A stretch of 64,000 nt of DNA from Maritimibacter sp. (GCA_017792445.1 CP051232.1:3570001-3634000), one strand, 5' to 3'. Positions 17,024 through 25,577 are shown, numbered from the stretch's first letter. Numbers and translations are program-made. Notes: generated by a model from the letters alone, not told the origin.

Positions 17024-17485
17024 ATGGCAAGCGATCTGAGCGTCGGAGAATTCGCGTCACGCGCCGGCATCCCGGTCTCGACGGTCCACTATTACGAGGC
17101 CGAGGGGCTGATCCAAAGCTGGCGCACCCCGGCCAACCATCGGCGCTATGACCGCCGCGAGTTGCGCCGCGTTGCCATCGTCCGCGTGGCCCAGTCCGTC
17201 GGCATCCCATTGGCCGAAGTGCGCGATGTCCTCGACCGCATTCCCCGCAACCGCGCGATCTCGGCGCGGCAATGGGCCGAGGCCGCGGCGCCATGGCGAG
17301 AGGCGCTGGACGAGCGCATCGCCCTGCTGACCCGCATGCGCGACCAGATGGGGTTCTGCATCGGCTGCGGTTGCCTGTCGCTGGACAGCTGCCCACTGTA
17401 CAACGCCGGCGACCGTCTGGGTCGCAACGGCGCCGGCGCCCGCCGCTGGGTTGGCGAGGGCGAAGAGCGCTCGACGTTGGATTGA
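17024..17485 (+). CDS. soxR: Redox-sensitive regulator SoxR
   Basis: A 153-residue MerR-family activator. The winged helix-turn-helix lies at the N-terminus (LSVGEFASRAGIPVSTVHYYEAEGLI), the dimer helix follows, and the [2Fe-2S] ligands are Cys112, Cys115, Cys117 and Cys123 in the pattern CxxCxCx5C. This spacing is diagnostic of SoxR, which responds to redox-cycling compounds. A SoxR box lies in the divergent intergenic region, serving the DUF1127 gene and perhaps itself. A 9-bp perfect inverted repeat (17486-17494 with 17521-17529) starts right after the stop codon. Confidence 0.96.
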   Translation: MASDLSVGEFASRAGIPVSTVHYYEAEGLIQSWRTPANHRRYDRRELRRVAIVRVAQSVGIPLAEVRDVLDRIPRNRAISARQWAEAAAPWREALDERIALLTRMRDQMGFCIGCGCLSLDSCPLYNAGDRLGRNGAGARRWVGEGEERSTLD

Positions 17486-17625
17486 ACGGACTGTCGGAGG
17501 CTTTCGGTGATGGCAGTCCAACAGTCCGTGGGTGAATGGTGCGAGGCGGCGATGCGCTTCGGGGCTTTTGTACGAGGAAAGACGCGGCCCGGACTTGCTG
17601 AATTGTCGTCCCGGCCAAATCCTTT

Positions 17626-17762
17626 CGCTGCCCGCTGCCCGCTGCCCGCTGCCCGCTGCCCGCTGCCCGCTGCCCGCTGCCCGCTGCCCGCTGCCCGCTG
17701 CCCGCTGCCCGCTGCCCGCTGCCCGCTGCCCGCTGCCCGCTGCCCGCTGCCCGCTGCCCGCT
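17626..17762. repeat. 7-bp tandem repeat, about 19.6 copies
   Basis: The unit CGCTGCC is repeated without interruption from 17626 to 17762. As 7 is not a multiple of 3, every frame stays open through it, which yields apparent but spurious coding frames on both strands (AARCPLP or AAGSGQR repeats). It lies in a 434-bp gap between soxR and the second tRNA-Val; I see no gene in the rest of that gap. Such uniformity suggests slippage and variable copy number. Confidence 0.95.
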
Positions 17763-17919
17763 TCAGATGGCTTGGGGCTGTCGAACGCACTCGTTAGAGA
17801 GTTGAACGATCCTGCGCGTGCCGCGATGAAGATGTGGCCCACCTCTAGGCTTGCTGGTCGCCAGCACGCGCTGGGGACTTGCGCGCCGCGAGTGCCTTCG
17901 CTATCAGCCCTGCGACGGC

Positions 17920-17995
<76 letters not shown>

Positions 17996-18508
17996 TCCTG
18001 ACCCATCAACATAATCAGCCACTTGCCGTTTGGCATCCACAGCTTTGCGAAGCGGTACGCGGCTCAACGAAGCCGGGTGGTCCATTTCGCGTACGGGACG
18101 ATGGTGGAGATTCCGTCATTACCGGCTGACATTGGCCCTAAGACGGCTGAGATGCAGTGATCTTGCATTCGTTCAGCCCGCCGGCCGCGAGGTCCGAGCA
18201 CCGGTATCCGGCAGGGTTCAGTCAATGGCGGGCAACCTGTCCCATGAAACGCCTCTTCTTTCTCTTGCTACATGACGCCCCGGCGGCAATGGGGACACCG
18301 GGGCATCTGTCTGGCTGCGCCATCTCGAATGATACGCCCGACATTGCTGTTCCCTCGGTCGATTGGTCTTTTGAAGTCGTCGTCAGGGTAACCCCGCTAC
18401 CTTGCATCTCGGGCTTCACGACCAGCGCCGTCCTGCTTCCAGCCAACCACCTCACCCACCTGACTTGCTGCGGACAACCGCCCGCTGCGCAGGCTCATGG
18501 GGACATGA
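17996..18508. other. 513-bp stretch without a supported gene
   Basis: Between tRNA-Val and the next leftward gene. Open frames exist on both strands (for example 18157-18543 plus and 18222-18455 minus) but none shows a family signature, ribosome binding site or signal sequence. A weak nested inverted repeat (18055-18061 with 18088-18094) is present just after the tRNA. I see nothing else. Confidence 0.4.
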
Positions 18509-19132
18509 CTACAGCAGGTGCTGCGCGTCGACGCCGATCGTGATTGCTCCGATCGGCGCACCGGTGTCCGGGTCGACGATGGTGATCGAGATCTGGCCTT
18601 GGTAGGTCTCGCTTGATGCGTCGAACTCGATGTCGCTGATGTGTACGGCGTCCGGGCCGATGTCGAACGTCATCTGGAACTTGTCCTCGTCGCCCTGCCA
18701 ATAGTCGGAAGTCGCGGCACTTGCGGCCACGTTCAAGCCACGGTTGTCCATGACGAAGGCCTCAGAGATCGCGCCGCCTGAAGCCTCGACCTGCGCGCGC
18801 AGGAAATCCGCCGGCGCTCCGTTCAGAACACCGTCGATCAGGTCCGAGCCACCCGCGTCCACCGCCGCGCGCCAGTCTGCATCCAGCGCGTCGATATCCG
18901 ACGGTGTCAATTCCGCGGAGCGGGTGTTTTGCGCGCGGATCGCGTCGATCAGGACCGGGTCGTCGATCCATGGTCTCAGATCGCTTTCCAGGAACAACTG
19001 CATGGCCATCTGGAATTCGTCGGCCTTGGTTTCGGACGCCGTCGCTGACAGCATCACGGCGAGAAAGCCTGCCAGCATTGCATTCACTCGCCGAACTCTA
19101 GCCTCATGCATAGTTCCAAAAGGGTGTCGCAT
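18509..19132 (-). CDS. Secreted PDC/Cache-like sensor domain protein in che operon
   Basis: A 207-residue protein with a likely signal peptide (about residues 15-38, NAMLAGFLAVMLSATASETKA) and a body resembling a PDC/Cache ligand-sensing fold: EAFVMDNRGLNVAAS, SDYWQGDEDKFQ, then YQGQISITIVDPDTGAPIGAITIGVD. No transmembrane or signalling domain follows, so it should be free in the periplasm. Its ATG follows the upstream stop without a gap (TGAATG), with GGAG at 9 nt, so it is the last gene of the che operon. A role as a ligand-binding partner of a receptor is inferred. Confidence 0.7.
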   Translation of the reverse strand: MRHPFGTMHEARVRRVNAMLAGFLAVMLSATASETKADEFQMAMQLFLESDLRPWIDDPVLIDAIRAQNTRSAELTPSDIDALDADWRAAVDAGGSDLIDGVLNGAPADFLRAQVEASGGAISEAFVMDNRGLNVAASAATSDYWQGDEDKFQMTFDIGPDAVHISDIEFDASSETYQGQISITIVDPDTGAPIGAITIGVDAQHLL

Positions 19133-19504
19133 TCAAAAGATCTCCACTTCTCCGGCATGTGTCGATGGGTCATTCTCGGAATCGCGCCCGTGCGTCAGGC
19201 GCGACCGAAGGTCTTCCAGAAACACGTTCCTCAACACGACATTCAGATCGTATTCGCGGTGGGCAATCGGCAGTTCCGACAGCCCGTCCAACGCGGCGCC
19301 CAGGCAAACGAGGCTTTGTGTCAGCATATCCGCGGACTGCAGAACCCGCCGGGTCTCGGCGCTGCTGTGTTCCAGCGGCAGGTTGTGGATCGCCTCCTGC
19401 AGACCAGAGGACAGCGTCCCCAGCGTAGACAGTTCCTCGGCCAATCGCGTAAGAAATATCGTCTGCGGGACCATGACGGGGGGCGCGGTCGGGGGTGCTG
19501 TCAT
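19133..19504 (-). CDS. CheZ/CheT-like small chemotaxis protein, candidate CheY phosphatase
   Basis: A 123-residue mostly helical protein between cheY and the secreted sensor gene. A helix with LQSADMLTQSL (Asp59-x3-Gln63) matches the DxxxQ spacing of the CheZ active site, and the gene position, last small gene after the second cheY, matches cheT in Sinorhizobium. It ends in GEVEIF, almost the same as the GEVELF end of CheD. Start ATG at 19504 overlaps the cheY TGA by one base. The phosphatase role is inference from motif and position; overall similarity to CheZ is not evident. Confidence 0.55.
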   Translation of the reverse strand: MTAPPTAPPVMVPQTIFLTRLAEELSTLGTLSSGLQEAIHNLPLEHSSAETRRVLQSADMLTQSLVCLGAALDGLSELPIAHREYDLNVVLRNVFLEDLRSRLTHGRDSENDPSTHAGEVEIF

Positions 19505-19890
19505 CAGAGCCGCCCAAACACTTTTTCGATGCATTCTCGCAGGTTGGCAGCGGTGAATGGCTTCTTCAGAAAGTTGTTCATCCCCAGCTGCGCGCCTTGC
19601 TGGATCACGGTTGCGTCCTCGGAGCCCGTGACCATGATGAAGCCCGTTTTCGCTGTAGCGGCGGTCGACCGGATCGCACGCAGCAGGCCCAGACCATCCA
19701 TCTCCGGCATGTTGTAATCCGATATCACCAGATGGACGGGCGTTCGGCCAAGATACTGCATCGCTTCCTGACCGTTGCTGACATAGTCGTAATTTCGGAT
19801 GCCGAGCTGATCGAGCGCCTGGGTCAGCAGGCCCCGGCTGACGGCCATGTCGTCGACCACGAGGATCTTCAGTTTTTCCCTCAATGACAT
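19504..19890 (-). CDS. cheY: Chemotaxis response regulator CheY (second copy)
   Basis: A 128-residue single-domain receiver. Acidic pocket in VVDDMA, phospho-acceptor Asp58 in VISDYNMPEMDG, Thr in IMVTGSEDA and Lys in FLKKPF. It likely binds the flagellar switch or acts as a phosphate sink. It overlaps the cheR end by 10 nt and the next gene's ATG, so it is translationally coupled on both sides. It is clearly different from the first CheY at 23427. Confidence 0.95.
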   Translation of the reverse strand: MSLREKLKILVVDDMAVSRGLLTQALDQLGIRNYDYVSNGQEAMQYLGRTPVHLVISDYNMPEMDGLGLLRAIRSTAATAKTGFIMVTGSEDATVIQQGAQLGMNNFLKKPFTAANLRECIEKVFGRL

Positions 19891-20789
19891 GTGGTGTCTT
19901 CCTTCGGCTTTGCGCTGGCGGTTCGCCGGCGATAGGTCGTCGTGTGAATGAGTTCGGTCCGGTTTGCCGCATCGTCGGTCAGGCGTTCCGAATGGCCGGT
20001 GATCAGCCAGCCATCCGGCTTGAGCTGGTCTACGAACCGGGCCCAGATTTCGGCCTTGGTTTCCGCGCCGAAGTAGATCACCACGTTGCGGCACATGATC
20101 ACGTCGAACGGACGGGTGAAGGGCCAGGGGCCGATCAGGTTGAGCCTGCGGAACGCGATCAGTTCCCGCATTTGCGGGCCCACCGACCAAAGGTCGGCGT
20201 CGGTGTCCGCGCGGGTGAAATAGGCGCGGCGCTGTTCTTCGGGGACCTGCGACAAGGACCGTTCGGGGTAAAGGCCGGCCGCCGCCGCCCGCAGGATCGT
20301 GGGATCTATGTCGCTGGCAAGAATGCGGAAATCGTACCGTGCAATGTCCGGAACCTCTTGCAGGAAGGTCAGGGCCAGCGAATAGGGTTCTTCCCCGGAC
20401 GCGCACCCCGCGGACCAGATCCGAACGGGGGCGCCGCGTTTCAGGACATCGAGCAGTTCGGGGATTCTTGTCTTGCGCAGGAACTCAAAGTGATGGGGCT
20501 CGCGAAAGAAACGAGTGACATTCGTCGTGAGGACGGACAGCATTTCCAACCGTTCGGGCTTGCCGCCGTCGCTTTCGATATAGTCGCAGTACTCTCCGTA
20601 GCTCTTCATGCGCAGACTGCGCAAACGGCCGCTGAGCCGGGAATGGACAAGCGGCAGCTTGCCTTCCGTGAGCTCGATGCCGGCTTCGCGAAGCAGCAGG
20701 GCGGCGATGCGCTGGAACTCTCCGACCGAGAGTTCGCGCGCCGCGCTTCGCCCCTGCGTAACGTGCCCGGAGACAGACGTGGCCGTCAT
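19881..20789 (-). CDS. cheR: Chemotaxis protein methyltransferase CheR
   Basis: Methylates glutamates of chemoreceptors with S-adenosylmethionine. The N-terminal helical domain (to about residue 80) ends in the TTNVTRFFRE signature; the Rossmann methyltransferase has WSAGCASGEEPYS and the CRNVVIYF motif. At 302 residues, the length is usual. The ATG overlaps the cheW stop by 4 nt. No cheB methylesterase gene is in this cluster, though both normally work together. Confidence 0.96.
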   Translation of the reverse strand: MTATSVSGHVTQGRSAARELSVGEFQRIAALLLREAGIELTEGKLPLVHSRLSGRLRSLRMKSYGEYCDYIESDGGKPERLEMLSVLTTNVTRFFREPHHFEFLRKTRIPELLDVLKRGAPVRIWSAGCASGEEPYSLALTFLQEVPDIARYDFRILASDIDPTILRAAAAGLYPERSLSQVPEEQRRAYFTRADTDADLWSVGPQMRELIAFRRLNLIGPWPFTRPFDVIMCRNVVIYFGAETKAEIWARFVDQLKPDGWLITGHSERLTDDAANRTELIHTTTYRRRTASAKPKEDTTCH

Positions 20790-21250
20790 GCAGCGACGCC
20801 TGCCTTTTCGGGCACGATGGCGCCGAGGTTCAGAAGGCGGATCATGCGGTCTTCCCGCGTGATGATGCCGGACAGGAACTCGCTGCCGTTCGAGGCGACG
20901 TCGGGGGTCGCCTGCACTTCTTTCTCGGACACGGACAGGATATCCGAGACTGCATCCACCAGAAGACCGACGATCGGGCCGTCAACCTGGGTGATTATGA
21001 TCACGTTGCGCGCGGTGGGTTCCGGGACCTCCAGCCCGAGCCGCGCGGCGAGGTCGACGATCGGCACCACGGCGCCGCGCAGGTTGATGACACCGCGCAC
21101 GTAGCTTGGGGCGTGCGGGATGACCGTTGCGGGAGTCCAGCCACGGATCTCGCGCACGGACATGATGTTGAAGCAGAAATCCTGTTCGGCGATGCGGAAG
21201 GCGATGAGTTCGTTGACGTCTTCAGCGTCGTTTTCGGTTTGGTCGGTCAT
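20786..21250 (-). CDS. cheW: Chemotaxis coupling protein CheW
   Basis: A 154-residue adaptor linking receptors to CheA. Its SH3-like fold shows ELIAFRIAEQDFCFNIMSVREIRGW at the start, the conserved PSYVRGVINLRGAVVPIVDL core, and DAVSDILSVSEKEV. The ATG at 21250 was chosen because it follows cheA by 4 nt; upstream sequence is cheA. Part of the che operon. Confidence 0.96.
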   Translation of the reverse strand: MTDQTENDAEDVNELIAFRIAEQDFCFNIMSVREIRGWTPATVIPHAPSYVRGVINLRGAVVPIVDLAARLGLEVPEPTARNVIIITQVDGPIVGLLVDAVSDILSVSEKEVQATPDVASNGSEFLSGIITREDRMIRLLNLGAIVPEKAGVAA

Positions 21251-21254
21251 GGGG

Positions 21255-23417
21255 TCACTCCGCAGCAAGGGGGGTCGTAAGAACGGCGGCGCCACCGGCG
21301 CCGTTGTGGCCGACGATGGCCGAGGGATCGAGGATCAGTGCGATACGGCCGTCGCCAAGGATGGTCGCGGCGGCCACGCCGGGAACCTGGCCATAGTTGT
21401 CCTCGAGCCCCTTGATCACGACCTGCCGTTGGTCGTGGATCACGTCGATCAGCAGGGCGGCGCGGACGCCGTCGGCGGTTTCGACCAGCAGGATCACGTG
21501 GTCGCCGGTCGGATCGACCGCGGGCCGGTAGCCCATGACGGCGCCCACGTCGACGATGGGCACATAACTGCCGCGGATCCGGACGACCGCGTTCTGCGTG
21601 CCGAGTTGGAACACCTGCTCGGTCGGGACGCGCATCGTCTCGATGATTGCGGAGATCGGAACAACGACCGTCTGGCCGCCAACCTCGATCACCATGCCGT
21701 CGAGCACCGCGAGCGTCAGGGGCAGGACTATCGAGAAGGTGCTGCCCTTGCCGGGCTCCGAGGCGATCGAGACCCGGCCGCCAAGCGACTGGATGGACCG
21801 TTTGACCACGTCCATGCCGACGCCGCGACCCGAAAGGGCGGTCAGCTGGCTGGCGGTGGAGAAGCCCGGCTGGAAAATCAGGTTGTCGATATCGTTCGCC
21901 GTCAGCTGCGCGTCGGGCGGGATCAGGCCCTTTTTCTCTGCGATGCTGCGGACCCGGTCGCGGTTGATGCCAGCACCGTCGTCGGTGATCTCGATCACCA
22001 CCCGGCCGGACAGGTGCGCGGCTGACAGGCGGATCGTGCCCTCGGCGGACTTGCCGGAGGCGAGCCTGTCCTCGGCATTCTCAAGCCCATGATCCACGGC
22101 GTTTCGGATCATGTGGGTCAGGGGATCGGCGAGTTTCTCGATCACCGTCTTGTCGATCTCGGTCGCGGCGCCTTCGGTCACCATGCGCAGCGTCTTGCCG
22201 GTATCTGCGCCGGCTTCGCGCGCGATGCGCGACATGCGCTGGAACAGGGCTTTCACCGGCTGTGCGCGGATCGCCATGACGCTGTCCTGGATCTGACGTG
22301 TCAGGGTGCGCAGTTCCTCCAGCCCGACATCGATATCGCTGCCTTGGGCGATGCCGTCGCGTTTGACGGCCTGGGTCAGCATGGCCTGGTTGATGACCAG
22401 TTCGCCGACCAGGTTGATCATCCGGTCGATGCGGTGCAGGTCGACGCGGATCGTCGAGGCGACCGGCTGCGGCGGTTGCGATTTGGCGGGCGGCTCGACC
22501 TTTTGCGGAGGTCCGGCCGGAGTGGCGGCGGAGGAGGCGGCCGGCCCAGGGACGGGGGCAGGGGCGGCAGCCTTCGTGGCCGCGTCATCGGCCGCCGCGG
22601 GTTCCGACGAAGGCGGCGTGTCCGCGGAGGGCAGGTCCGGCAGGTCCGGAAGACCGCCGCCGGCGCTGTCGCCGCCGACCTCTTCGATCCCGAGAACGCA
22701 AAGACCATCGACGAATTCGAAGACTTCCCGCACCGCGGTTTCCGAGGCTTCGGTCCGCAGTTCCACCTTCCACGAGAGGTAGCTCGCCTCGGTGTCGAGT
22801 GCGTCGAATTCGGGCAAGGCAGAGGTGTTGCAATCGACTTGCGCTTCACCCAATGCGCAAAGCTCGCGCAGAAGGAACACCGGCTCGTTGCCGCTTTTGA
22901 ACAGGTCGTCCTGCGGTTGGAAGTCGACCCGGAACTGCATCTCGGCCGGGGCGGAAGCGCCGAAGTCGCCGAGGTCCAGCGTCATCGGCTGAAAGTTCAC
23001 CTCTGCTTCGGAGGGGCCCTCGTCGGCTTCTGCGCCGGTCAGGGCCATCAGTTCGGCCAGCAGCGGTTCGCCCGCCGGATCGCCGTCATCGGGGACGCCG
23101 TCGCGGGCCTGTTCCAGCAGCACAGTCAGGTGGTCGGAGCTGCGCATCAGCACGTCCAGCACTTGGCCATTGACCGCGAGTTCGCCGCTGCGCAAGGCGT
23201 CGAGCACATTCTCGAACCGGTGCGCGAAGCGGACCACCGCATCCAGCGCGAAGGCGCCGGCGCCGCCCTTGATGGAATGGACCGCGCGGAACACCGAGTT
23301 CACGGTCTCGCTGTCCGCCTCGCCGCCGGACATCTCGTCAAGCCCGTCAGTCAGCTGTTCCAGCAGATCCTCGGATTCCTGAAAGAACGTGGCGCGCAGT
23401 TCGTCTGTCTTGCTCAT
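21255..23417 (-). CDS. cheA: Chemotaxis histidine kinase CheA
   Basis: A 720-residue kinase. Domain order: Hpt with phospho-His47 in VHSIKGGAGAF (1-110), a middle region that may bind CheY (about 165-280), a Pro/Ala-rich linker (about 280-320), dimerisation helices (HRIDRMINLVGELVINQAM), the ATPase with HMIRNAVDHGLE (N box), DDGAGINRDR (G1) and GRGVGMDVV (G2), and a C-terminal CheW-like domain. It phosphorylates the CheY proteins in response to receptors. Nine bases separate it from the upstream cheY. Confidence 0.97.
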   Translation of the reverse strand: MSKTDELRATFFQESEDLLEQLTDGLDEMSGGEADSETVNSVFRAVHSIKGGAGAFALDAVVRFAHRFENVLDALRSGELAVNGQVLDVLMRSSDHLTVLLEQARDGVPDDGDPAGEPLLAELMALTGAEADEGPSEAEVNFQPMTLDLGDFGASAPAEMQFRVDFQPQDDLFKSGNEPVFLLRELCALGEAQVDCNTSALPEFDALDTEASYLSWKVELRTEASETAVREVFEFVDGLCVLGIEEVGGDSAGGGLPDLPDLPSADTPPSSEPAAADDAATKAAAPAPVPGPAASSAATPAGPPQKVEPPAKSQPPQPVASTIRVDLHRIDRMINLVGELVINQAMLTQAVKRDGIAQGSDIDVGLEELRTLTRQIQDSVMAIRAQPVKALFQRMSRIAREAGADTGKTLRMVTEGAATEIDKTVIEKLADPLTHMIRNAVDHGLENAEDRLASGKSAEGTIRLSAAHLSGRVVIEITDDGAGINRDRVRSIAEKKGLIPPDAQLTANDIDNLIFQPGFSTASQLTALSGRGVGMDVVKRSIQSLGGRVSIASEPGKGSTFSIVLPLTLAVLDGMVIEVGGQTVVVPISAIIETMRVPTEQVFQLGTQNAVVRIRGSYVPIVDVGAVMGYRPAVDPTGDHVILLVETADGVRAALLIDVIHDQRQVVIKGLEDNYGQVPGVAAATILGDGRIALILDPSAIVGHNGAGGAAVLTTPLAAE

Positions 23418-23426
23418 CTGCGCACC

Positions 23427-23795
23427 TCAGACCGCACTGACACGGCGGATGGCCGAGGCCAGCGCGACGTCGTCGAAGGGTTTCACGATCCAACCCGTGG
23501 CGCCCGCGTCGCGGGCCCGGGCCTTCATCGCGGGCGAACTTTCGGTGGTCAGCACCAGGATCGGGGTCGCCCGGTAGTCCGCCTTGGCGCGCACCGCCTC
23601 GATCACGCCGAACCCGTCGAGCCGCGGCATGTTGATGTCGGTGATCACCACGTCCGGCTGCGCCGCTTCCAGCTTGTCGAGCCCGTCGATCCCGTCTTCG
23701 GCGAGGGTGATGTCGAAGCCGGACTCGGTCAGCGAGACCTGAAGCAGGTCGCGCATCGTTCGGGAATCGTCGATTGCCAGCACCTTGAGTGTCAT
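23427..23795 (-). CDS. cheY: Chemotaxis response regulator CheY (first copy)
   Basis: A 122-residue receiver: acidic pair in AIDDSRTMR, phospho-acceptor Asp53 in ITDINMPRLDG, Thr in LVLTTESS and Lys in WIVKPFDD, the classical CheY pattern. It sits directly before cheA. The ATG at 23795 overlaps the STAS-gene stop (ATGA). Its division of labour with the second CheY cannot be read from sequence; one usually controls the motor and the other acts as a phosphate sink. Confidence 0.95.
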   Translation of the reverse strand: MTLKVLAIDDSRTMRDLLQVSLTESGFDITLAEDGIDGLDKLEAAQPDVVITDINMPRLDGFGVIEAVRAKADYRATPILVLTTESSPAMKARARDAGATGWIVKPFDDVALASAIRRVSAV

Positions 23796-24088
23796 TCCTG
23801 TGCCTCCTTTGCGCCAAGCTGCGACGGCGGCAGCCCGCACAGCAGCAGCCCGTCCCGAACCTCGGCGGACATGTTCTTGATCTCGAATGCGGTGCCTTCC
23901 GCCTGCCACACCTTGTTCGCCGCCAGCAGCACCTGCAGGCACTGGGCGCCCACCTGCGTAACCTGGCCGAAGTCCAATGCGACGGGGCGGCCGCGCCGTT
24001 CGGCGAGCATCGCCTTCAGGCCCTCAGCCTCTGCGCCCTTCAGCTTTGCGGGCACCTTCAGCACCGTCAGTTCTTCTGTTCCGGCCAT
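23792..24088 (-). CDS. STAS domain protein at head of che operon
   Basis: A 98-residue single STAS domain (VALDFGQVTQVGAQCLQVLLAANKVW, with the loop that in anti-sigma antagonists carries the phosphorylated Ser here reading TQVGAQ, so the usual Ser is not at the expected place). Such small STAS proteins sit at the start of che operons in alphaproteobacteria, as in S. meliloti. Function unclear; a role in binding CheA or CheY is inference. The region 24089-24227 upstream probably carries the operon promoter, but I cannot define it. Confidence 0.85.
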   Translation of the reverse strand: MAGTEELTVLKVPAKLKGAEAEGLKAMLAERRGRPVALDFGQVTQVGAQCLQVLLAANKVWQAEGTAFEIKNMSAEVRDGLLLCGLPPSQLGAKEAQE

Positions 24089-24227
24089 CAGTGGCTTTCC
24101 CTTTCTGTTCCGGCATTGCGGCCGCGCGCGCCGACGGGGCGGGGCAGGGCCGAATCGCCGGGTATCCGTGGCATGGGTCGCATCGTCTTAGTCTTTCTCT
24201 TCTGCGGGCGGATGGTTGATATTTCCT

Positions 24228-24776
24228 TCAGAACAGCTCGACTTCGCCGGAACCGCCCGGCGGAACCGCGGGTCTGCGGCCGGGCACCGGCTTTGGCGGG
24301 CGCGGCGCGTCGACTGGAACGGCCTCTGCCGTGAGCATTTGCTTGGCGTTGCCGGTGGTGGGGAAGAACCGCACCCTGCGAGCCTGTTTGCCGCCAACGC
24401 TTTCGGCGGCGATCGGGATCGCTTCGGTGTCGAGGAAATCGCGGACAAAGGCGGCGTTCGACTGCCCGATGGCAAGTCCGTTCTCGAAGGTGCTGGCGCC
24501 GCCGAAGATCTTGGCGATCAGGTTCGACTTGCGGGCGCCCTTGTGCATCAGCTCGTTAATCAAGGCTTCCATCGCGAAGACGCCGAACTTGTTATGCGCG
24601 ACGGCTTCGCCCTTCCGGCCCGGCAACAGGATGTGGTTCATGCCGCCGACACGGGCCTTGGGATCATAAAGACAGGTCGCGATACACGAGCCGAGGATGC
24701 AGCTGAGCACGACATTCGGGTCGTCCGACACCGACAGTTCGCCCTGCAGGACCGGGATGACCTTCGGCGCGCTCAT
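24228..24776 (-). CDS. cheD: Chemoreceptor glutamine deamidase CheD
   Basis: Deamidates receptor glutamines and in some species is regulated by CheC. A 182-residue protein: LGSCIATCLYDP with the catalytic Cys31, GGMNHILLP with the His48, and GGAST plus NAAFV in the C-terminal half; a Pro-rich tail ends in GEVELF. It lies 139 bp upstream of the STAS gene on the same strand, so it may be an independent unit or the operon's first gene. No CheC is present. Confidence 0.94.
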   Translation of the reverse strand: MSAPKVIPVLQGELSVSDDPNVVLSCILGSCIATCLYDPKARVGGMNHILLPGRKGEAVAHNKFGVFAMEALINELMHKGARKSNLIAKIFGGASTFENGLAIGQSNAAFVRDFLDTEAIPIAAESVGGKQARRVRFFPTTGNAKQMLTAEAVPVDAPRPPKPVPGRRPAVPPGGSGEVELF

Positions 24777-25013
24777 TCCGGCGCCCCCCCGACGATTGCG
24801 GCAGGTAGCGCGGGCCCGTTCATGATCCTGTAGCGGGTGCGATGCACTGTCTTCTCCGTTCCGGGGCCTGCGATGTCGAATCGCGCTGCGTTCGAAGTGA
24901 AACTGGCACGCCCGGGTGAAGCAGCCCTTAACGCCGCCCGTCCTTCCGGATTTCGGCTGGCATCGCGGGCGAAACCGCCCCAGAAACGAAGATCAGGGAC
25001 AGGAGGAACCGGC

Positions 25014-25577
25014 ATGGACATTCACATCAGACCTGCGACGCAGGCCGATCTTGGCGCGATCCGAGACCTTCAGGTGGACAGCTGGCGCGGCGCCTATCGC
25101 GGCATGCTGCCGGACAGCTTCCTGCAGGACGAGGTCGTCGAGGTCCTGTCGGGCCGGTGGGCCGTGCTGCCGGGCGACAGCTGGATCGTCGACACGGCGT
25201 GGGACGGCGACCGGCTGGCGGGCTTCATCTCGGTCGATCGCGAAAAAGGGCCGGGGGCCTATGTCGACAACCTGCATGTGGCCGCGCGGGCGAAAGGCGC
25301 AGGCGTCGGGCGGCGGCTGATGGCGAACGCGGCGCGGGCGCTGGCCCTGGATGGCGTGGGCCGCCTGTGGCTGACGGTGATCGACGAGAACACGCCCGCG
25401 CGCGGCTTTTACCGCCGGATGGGCGGGCGGGAACTGCAGCCGTTCGACGAGCTGTTGTACGGCCAGCCGGTCACGGCGATTCCGGTGGAATGGAATGATC
25501 TTAAGGCTTTGGCCGCGCTTGGCGGGCCGGGCGAAACGGCGACGCCGGGGCAGACGGCACGGGCGACGTCGGGGTAG
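25014..25577 (+). CDS. GNAT family N-acetyltransferase
   Basis: A 187-residue acetyl-CoA dependent acetyltransferase. Motif A is VDNLHVAARAKGAGVGRRLMANA (the R/Q-x-x-G-x-G/A loop) and motif B is around LTVIDENTPARGFYRRMGG. AGGAGG upstream fixes the ATG at 25014 rather than the earlier in-frame ATG at 24837. The acceptor substrate is unknown. Divergent from cheD, with about 237 bp between. Confidence 0.9.
   Translation: MDIHIRPATQADLGAIRDLQVDSWRGAYRGMLPDSFLQDEVVEVLSGRWAVLPGDSWIVDTAWDGDRLAGFISVDREKGPGAYVDNLHVAARAKGAGVGRRLMANAARALALDGVGRLWLTVIDENTPARGFYRRMGGRELQPFDELLYGQPVTAIPVEWNDLKALAALGGPGETATPGQTARATSG

Noticed and set aside
17486-17529. 9-bp inverted repeat after soxR as an attachment site or operator
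   Set aside because: The 26-nt loop and lack of integrase or second copy make it more likely just a weak 3' hairpin of soxR.
17626-17762. 7-bp repeat as a CRISPR array
   Set aside because: No spacers; units are immediately adjacent and far too short, and no cas genes are present.
24773-24823. 16-codon frame overlapping the cheD ATG on the minus strand
   Set aside because: Very short, weak ribosome binding site; could be a leader peptide but nothing supports it.
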